Shown here one piece after another: positions 57,541 through 64,000 of a DNA stretch of 64,000 bases. The notes under the pieces were generated by a model. It was given only the letters and a program-made list of their open reading frames with translations. It searched no databases and was not told the origin of the DNA. Positions within the stretch are counted from its first letter, which is position 1; each line of letters opens with the position of its first letter. The stretch lies in NCBI GenBank assembly GCA_036346225.1, contig JARFIW010001177.1, positions 1,396,501 through 1,460,500 of the forward strand, given 5' to 3'. The stretch is from Platerodrilus igneus (taxonomy: Eukaryota > Arthropoda > Insecta > Coleoptera > Lycidae). The position numbers and the translations under genes were made by a program.

Positions 57541-58520
57541 ATGCATAGTCTTTGTATTTAGGTTCATTGCCAATTCAAAAGGAAATGGTATGAAACCTCA
57601 TGGCGCTCTCACAGTAGAAGAGCTTAATGAACTATTAACTCGTATTTTTAAGATTATTCAGATCGAGCATTTTTCAGCAAAAATTTCATGTTTAAAGAAA
57701 AACAAGTCATTGGCAGGGGAGAGTCTTCTTGTGTCGCTTAATCCATTTCTAGACTCAAAGGGATTGTTAAGAGTAGGTGGACTGTTGGCAAAAGCGTCAT
57801 TATCATTTGATGTTAAACATCTGATTCTTAATTCTATCAAGGGTCATGTTAGTGAGTTACTGATCGAACTTGAACATAGGTATTTAGGTCACGCTGGTCC
57901 GCGATCTGTACTAAATAGTTTATGGCAACGGGTTTGGCCTATTGGTGGATTAAGACATATCAAACGCATTACACTTAAATGCGTCAGGTGTCACAGGTTC
58001 AAGGCAACCGTTTCACAGCAGGTGATGGGGAGTTTGGCTGTGGAGCGAACTCAATTAATTCATCCATTCTTACATGTTGGGATAGATTTCGGAGGACCAG
58101 TCATGACTAAAGAATTTAAGTTACGCAAATCGATTGTCACCAAGGCGTATATTGCATTACTTGTATGTATGGCAACCAAGGCCATTCACATAGAATTAGT
58201 TTCGAGTCCTTCAACTTAAGCGTTTCTTCTTACATTGAAAAGGTTTATTGTTCGTCGAGGTAATCCGGTAACAATTGCGAGTGATAATGCAACTAACTTT
58301 AAAGAGCTAATACAGCTTTACTTAATGCTTACAAGTTCTTGCAGAACCATAATTGTGAAGTTCAAAAATTTTTGTTCACTAGAAATATTAGTTGGAAGTT
58401 TATTCCTCCAAATAGTCCTCATTGGGAATGCCTATGGGAGGCAGGTATTAAGAGTACAAAGTACCATTTGAAAAGGGTCTTAGGAAACTCGGTGTTATCG
58501 TTTGAATGTTTGTCTACAGT
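57541..58520 (+). pseudogene. BEL/Pao integrase
   Basis: An HHCC-type finger (H-R-Y-L-G-H ... C-V-R-C) at about 57,880-57,990. Catalytic core: HVGIDFGGPV (first D), IASDNATNFKE in frame 58,235-58,471 (second D) and PNSPHWECLWEAGIKS in frame 58,339-58,530 (E). A stop at 58,217 and a shift near 58,340 split the core. Confidence 0.8.
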
Positions 58521-58566
58521 TCTGGCTTAAATTGAGGCCATACTTAACTCTAGGCCATTACTGCCC

Positions 58567-59022
58567 ATGTCTGATGCAATTGATGATTTTGATTGTTTAA
58601 CACCAGGACATTTTTTAATCGGTCAACAGTTAACCTCTTTTCCGGAAAGGGATGTTTTAAACATTGCTGAAAATAGGTTAAATATTTGGCAGCATTGCGC
58701 CAAATTACGACAGGATTTTTGGAAACCAAGGACACGAAATTATTTAAATCAACTTCAGCACCGTCCCAAGTGGAAGAGTGTGCACACAAACTTAAAGATC
58801 GGCGATTTAGTATTGGTTAAGAAAGATAACCTACCTCCGTTAGAATGGTGTCTTGCAAGAGTGATAGAGATCATGCCAGGTCGTGATAAAAAGGTACGAG
58901 TTTTCAAAATCACAACAAGGGGAGAATTTACGCGTCCAATTGCAAAACTTTCTCTACTACCACTTCAAAATGATAAACGTGACATTATTGAGAACATTGT
59001 CTCAACGGGGGGAGAATGTTGA
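58567..59022 (+). pseudogene. BEL/Pao C-terminal DUF5641 domain
   Basis: DCLTPGHFLIGQQLTSFPER, LRQDFWKPRTRNYLNQLQHR, and LVLVKKDNLPPLEW-LARVI are the usual blocks of DUF5641 at the end of BEL/Pao polyproteins. The open frame runs into the 3' LTR. Confidence 0.85.
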
Positions 59023-59475
59023 TTATGCAACGACAATCCTGGTATGCGCGGTTTAATTTATGTTATGTAGTTAGGAACTATAGTGCGATCGTTTTGCACT
59101 CTTAATTTTTTGGGTTTAATTATATTAGTTATAAAGAGTTTACTTGTTCCCGGCCGCTCGCTATAGAGTTTGCTCTCCGTTAACAAGACTTACGGTTTGT
59201 ATATGTATTTGGGTGCACGAAGGATAATTGCAGACTATTTCATCATGGCATTTTATAAAAATGTTTATAATAAAAATAAAGTAGGCGCAATGGTTGTTGT
59301 CAAAAAAATTTGTCATGTCATAAAAAAGTCATAATTGTAATTGTGTGTTTTGTATAATAAATAAATGGTCCTATCGAAAGTTTGTTAAGGTTATTCTTAC
59401 ACAAGCTTCTACAAACTACACCAGCACTAAAGGTAAAAAAAAAACATGGTCTACTCCAGACTCCATGGCTTCACA
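59017..59475 (+). repeat. 3' LTR of BEL/Pao element
   Basis: 459 bp, same ends as the 5' LTR, preceded by a polypurine tract and followed by ACGCT. Confidence 0.85.
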
Positions 59476-59480
59476 ACGCT

Positions 59481-60876
59481 GAAGTACTCCTTAGCGATGT
59501 TTATCTTATATGCATCATAAAAAGAACATCGTTTGTGGTTTAAGTCGACAAGTTGAACCGGTTTTTTTCTTTCTAACTGCACCAGCCCCTCGTTGGTTGG
59601 ACGCCAGTGTAACGAACTTTTCAAAGAGCACCACGTTGTGTGCCAGTGAAACGTTTTTCTATTTTTCTTCTAAATTGTGCGCCAGTGTTGCGAATTTTTT
59701 CTTATTCAGTGAAACAATAAAAAAATTGTTTTATAAGACTGGTCTCTCGTTGTGAGCCAGTGAAACTTATTGTTCCAAAAATCTTCCGACACAACTAGGG
59801 GTCTATTCCTTGGGCAGAGCTATGAGAAATGGGGGGGTAAGTCGAAATCTGTTTGTAAATCAAACTTAATCTAAACCAAATAGGCGCCACCAAGTCCTGA
59901 CGTAACTATGATAATTGCATAGCATATTTCTAAGGGCGGACGTGGAGACCCAAAGAAAAAGGATCGCCTTCGGTGACAAAAACCTGTATTAACAAAATAA
60001 AACGCAGCTCCTGTAAGAAATTGTAATAGTTAGATAAATAAAAAAGTGGAACACTATTTGTGTCCAGCAAAAATACATAAAGAAGTAGTTAAAAAGGTAT
60101 TACCAATATAAAATTGGCATCAAAGTCCTACTCATAAGGATGTTAGCTATATGTTATTAGATTTGATCATACTTGATCAAAATAAAAAACTTTAATCTGG
60201 AACCAATTGTTTACTAAGAAAAATCTCTTTTAAAATAATGTGACTTGTAACAAAAATTTAATCATTAACTGTATCAATCTATAACTTTCAACTTCATGTT
60301 CGTCTTAATTATTTTTAATCAAATACTCTACAGTATGACATGAACTTGTTATACATATAGGGTTCCGACCTGTGCAGATCTGTTCAGGCAGATGACAAAT
60401 TAATAAGTTCTAAAAATGTTAGCATTTGAGTTTTCTAAATTACATATGCAAGTTTTAATTTATATAAAGCTGATCACAAAAATAGACGTGTTTATATATC
60501 TTGTACTAAAGCTGTTCGAGGCCTGCAATCTAGGGTACATGTTGATGCTTCTACTACATATGGCCGACTATCTACAAACTAGCTCGGGCGGCCGAGGCGT
60601 GCGGAGAGGGATAGTCAAACAGAGATGTGCTTGTAAATAGCTGTAGATGACACAGATATTTAACTATAAGTAGATTATTAAAGGACGATGCAGGCTTAAC
60701 GTATTACTTTTGAAGTTGAATGCAAATTATTATTGTTGTTAATAAAATTGTTATATTATTCTTACAATTTTATGGAGGGATTTATTATCGAAAATAAAAT
60801 TGTTACTACCCATTTCCTAAAAGAAAAAAAATCTTTTTTAACAAAGAAAAATTTAAGTAAAACAAATACACAAGAT
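59481..60876. other. unassigned DNA with short imperfect repeats
   Basis: 59,605-59,775 has four loosely repeated units containing GCCAGTG and CG-A-TTTT words. The rest, to the (TA)n at 60,877, has no recognised gene. Confidence 0.4.
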
Positions 60877-60900
60877 TTTATATATATATATATATATATA

Positions 60901-63055
60901 TGCTGTGATACCACTAAAATCCGGGTACTCCGCTTTTCGAATCGAGCCCCTACGAATTGGATGTCAAGAATGCTGTGAATCCTACAAAAAGCTATTCATT
61001 ACCTTAACTGTGTTGGTCCATTGACTTTCTTCTGTTAATCGCCTCGGCTGCTCCTCTAGATAGCTTTCATCCTCATACATAAAAACAAACACATTCCTAC
61101 CACAAACATCAACGTCAACTCTATTTACATCAATATTCACAATACATTAAAATTTCAAAATTAATATTCAGCATAAATTTTAATATCGGAAAATTTCAAA
61201 ATTAAATTTATTATCATTTTAATGTGCATCCAGAATTAAAGTCTTTGTAGGATGCCTACTAATTACTATAACAATATATGCAGAGTACAAAGGAGCATCT
61301 ACCACCCTTTACGTTAATTAACCAGGTTCGTCTAATTGAGCTCAAAGACATACCCTAAATTTTCATCATAATCCAGAACATCAATACTAAATACCCCTTT
61401 CTACTTAAACAAGCAAATTTCAACTTAAAATTAAAATATTATTGTTAGTACCATTTCACTACTGTCCATTTTGAGTAAATCAATTATAAAGTTATTCAAC
61501 ACACACAACAATATCAAAGTTCAAACAAAATAGTATAATTTACCTGAAGGTTACTTGCACTCGTAGCTTCAATATACATCGTCCCTTTTGTTAATGACAC
61601 CATTCCAACTGGGTTATATTTACGGCTTCTGATTCTCAACGCTTTTAAAATCTTCTCTATCACCATTCATCTAAAGTTGTTTCAGGGCTTTTCCGGAACT
61701 CCTCTGTGTATATCTGACCCTTGTTTCGTGGATCCAGACACGTTTATGCACCATTTAAGTATTAATACCCCCGGAAAATAACAAAGAAATTCATACTTCT
61801 TTCACCAAGATACGCCAAAACTGCCTACTATTGTGTATTTATTTGTCATAGTAAATTTTACCAATTGGTACAGTGATACTAAACTTTATTACCTTGTATC
61901 TTCTTTTCTAAGTGCACTAACGTACATTCATTGTAGCACGTAAAGAACAAGCTGTTTTAAATCACATAATATTCGAGCAAACTGTTTAAATTATTTAATA
62001 TTAAAACCGGAATACTAAAAAGCACTGTATAACGTGTTTAATCAAGTCGAAGATCTAAGAGAGCTTGTTTATATTCACCTCGGTATATATAGCGGTTAGC
62101 CTGTCTGTCGGTCGAGTCCTCAAAACGGGCAATTCTAAAGAATTTCGCATGCTAGGTTCCCAGTCCGTAGCCTGTGCGTCGGTTTTTACGAATTTTGCAC
62201 TCGTCCCAGTTAAATCTCAGAAATTCTCACACGGCACGCAAACATGTCCGAGAATAACTAATTAAATTTTATACAGAAATTGTTGTTTCTACCTCTCATA
62301 TGTGCATCTTATTTTCAACCAATCGTGACCCTCGTGACGTTGCTCATATCACGCCTTTAATTATTAGTGTCTTTGTCTTACGCACATTATCTTTCCTTCT
62401 CTAACCTGTTCTTAGTGGTGCAAATTGATATTCCTTACTATCGATTATTTCAGTCCATGTGGACTATCTGGGTTAAATAACCCCGTATCGCGCCTTCCCG
62501 TGAATATTAAGCCCCGGTTTCTCCAAGATTCTTTGTAACCATTAATTATCTGCAAAATTTACGCCGAATGAGCTTTTAAACTACGCAGGTGTTCAAACAT
62601 ACTATTAATTCTCAGAGCCTTATTCCGTGGTATTTTAATCTTGGATTTTCACAGACTTTTATGCTTATTATTAATAATGGTTTAATTAACTCCAATTAAA
62701 ATTGACTTCTATCCTTTCATTTTTAGCGAATACAAATTAAATATTAATTATTATGTGTACACTTTGTTTAATACCGGTTACTTAACATAGGGTTAATTAA
62801 TATAAATTTTGCACGTAATTTCCATTTGTTTCTTTCCTCGGAATAAATACATTACACGTAGAGCTTGTTAATACTGTTTCTTTTGATATAAAGCGTCTTG
62901 TACATGATTTAAATCTCTTATTTTTTCTGAAACGAATGAATTTTTATTCTCCACGGTGTTTTAATAAAGCGTATTATCTAATAAAATTCCTTATACACGG
63001 TGATTAAAATTATTTTATGAAATTCATTAATTTTCTACCCTGGTCTAAATATGAG

Positions 63056-63058
<3 letters not shown>
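60901..63058 (-). mobile_element. solo gypsy LTR in a TA array
   Basis: 2.16 kb, TGCTGTGATACC...GAGTAT, the same length and sequence family as 37,692-39,833. Flanked by TATA on each side inside a (TA)n run. No internal region follows, so it is an LTR-LTR recombination product. Confidence 0.8.
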
Positions 63059-63091
<33 letters not shown>

Positions 63092-63093
<2 letters not shown>

Positions 63094-64000
63094 TAGCCTC
63101 TTCTACATTCTTAATTATCATTATAAATTCTTATGAACCTATTAAAACAAGGGGGACAAATATCTACAAATTTGAGTGTGTCGGTAACTACGTGTACCAA
63201 GCGTCCATAGGGAGACAAAATCGGGGAGTCACAATCGGTGTATGTCAAAATTGAGAGAGGTCAAATTAAAAAGTCAAACACTCCACGGGACAAAAAAAAT
63301 AATGAAAGTCTAAATTTAAAGTAACCCTTTAACTAGAGTTTTCTTACTCCTACTAAGGCTAGTATCTACTAACTATAACTAAACACATTACAAATTATCT
63401 TAATTTCCAAAAATAACAACTCCACTTCCTGGAGCTCAAGAAACTCTATCTACCAAAAAAAAGGAACGCTACAACATCAAAATGGCATCACTGTTCAAAA
63501 TATTATCATCAAAAAGTGATAATCAAAACTAAGGTAACCTAACTAACAGGTTACTTACAAAAATCGAATTCAAAATCGAACCCGTTAGGGCTGTAATCTA
63601 CCACACCCTACTGATTATCCTATCACTAATTTTCAAACATCATCTCTTATTAGTGATGGATCAAATGGTGAGGTTCACCGTGCAAACCTCTGACCTTATC
63701 AAACAAAAATTTCTGAAAGGTCCGAAATAAGGGAAAGAATAAGCCAATATTCTCTCTACCTAAATATGTAGAAATCAGGACTAGCAACTTAAATAGTCAA
63801 CTTATTTCTACTTTCTAATGATATCTTCTAAAGACATCTTTTAATAACGCGCGACGAATTCAATCAGCATGCACACTAATGCACACCACAAAACCACTAC
63901 ACAAAACCTTAACCACATGTTTCAATTATCAAACAAAATTTTCAAACAAAATAAGTTACACAAGGACAGTCTCCATTTAGTATTAGTTAAACTATACTAA
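63092..64000. other. unassigned AT-rich DNA
   Basis: No gene, repeat or element recognised. Confidence 0.4.

Larger units (their letters stand above)
52940..59475 (+). mobile_element. BEL/Pao LTR retrotransposon
   Basis: 5' LTR 52,940-53,407 and 3' LTR 59,017-59,475, both TGTTGATTATG...CTTCACA. ACGCT lies directly before the first (52,935-52,939) and directly after the second (59,476-59,480), a perfect 5-bp target duplication. A purine run ACGGGGGGAGAA precedes the 3' LTR, and TGGTTGTCTTCGAGAACC follows the 5' LTR as candidate primer site. Gene order is gag, protease, reverse transcriptase, RNase H, integrase, DUF5641. The coding region has numerous stops. Confidence 0.9.

Overview
AT-rich eukaryotic DNA, most likely from an insect, made almost entirely of transposable elements and decayed virus-like insertions. 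Evidence for an arthropod host is a DUF4817 helix-turn-helix fragment, an EEP-type LINE, a BEL/Pao element, a Penelope-like element, Ty3/gypsy pieces and a MULE-like transposase with a C-terminal cysteine-protease domain. No intact host gene, rRNA gene or convincing tRNA gene was recognised.

Region by region. 1-1.2 kb: DUF4817 remnant and unassigned DNA. 1.2-7.44 kb (element A): a truncated copy of a large palindromic element with a hairpin at its turning point (2421-2486). Reading outward it carries a Rep-like pseudogene, a companion gene, fragments of a protein-primed-type DNA polymerase B (PolB) and a 295-bp tandem array. 7.44-14.79 kb: two decayed copies of a MULE-like transposase, plus a LINE endonuclease fragment and simple repeats. 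14,787-32,486 (element B): a 17.7-kb copy of the same palindromic family. Its matching ends are AGTAGATGG and CCATCTACT, flanked by CATTTA on both sides, and its gene content is mirrored in two arms. Between the arms sits a third, deletion-riddled arm copy. 33.7-49.1 kb: LTR-type insertions separated by (TA)n arrays, including an internally deleted gypsy element whose right LTR is cut by a Penelope-like element. 50.2-52.8 kb: a LINE on the minus strand. 52,940-59,475: a BEL/Pao element with both LTRs and a perfect 5-bp target duplication. 60,901-63,058: a solo gypsy LTR.

How the genes work together. The A/B family is the most interesting content. Its 6-bp target duplication, AG...CT ends and PolB fragments point to the Maverick/Polinton (adinto-like) world. 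No integrase, capsid, ATPase or protease was seen, and PolB has lost its catalytic palm. What remains is a tightly spaced pair, a Rep-like gene and a companion, placed beside the palindrome centre. My inference is that a linear replicon of about 9 kb with a hairpin end produced head-to-head dimers that became integrated.
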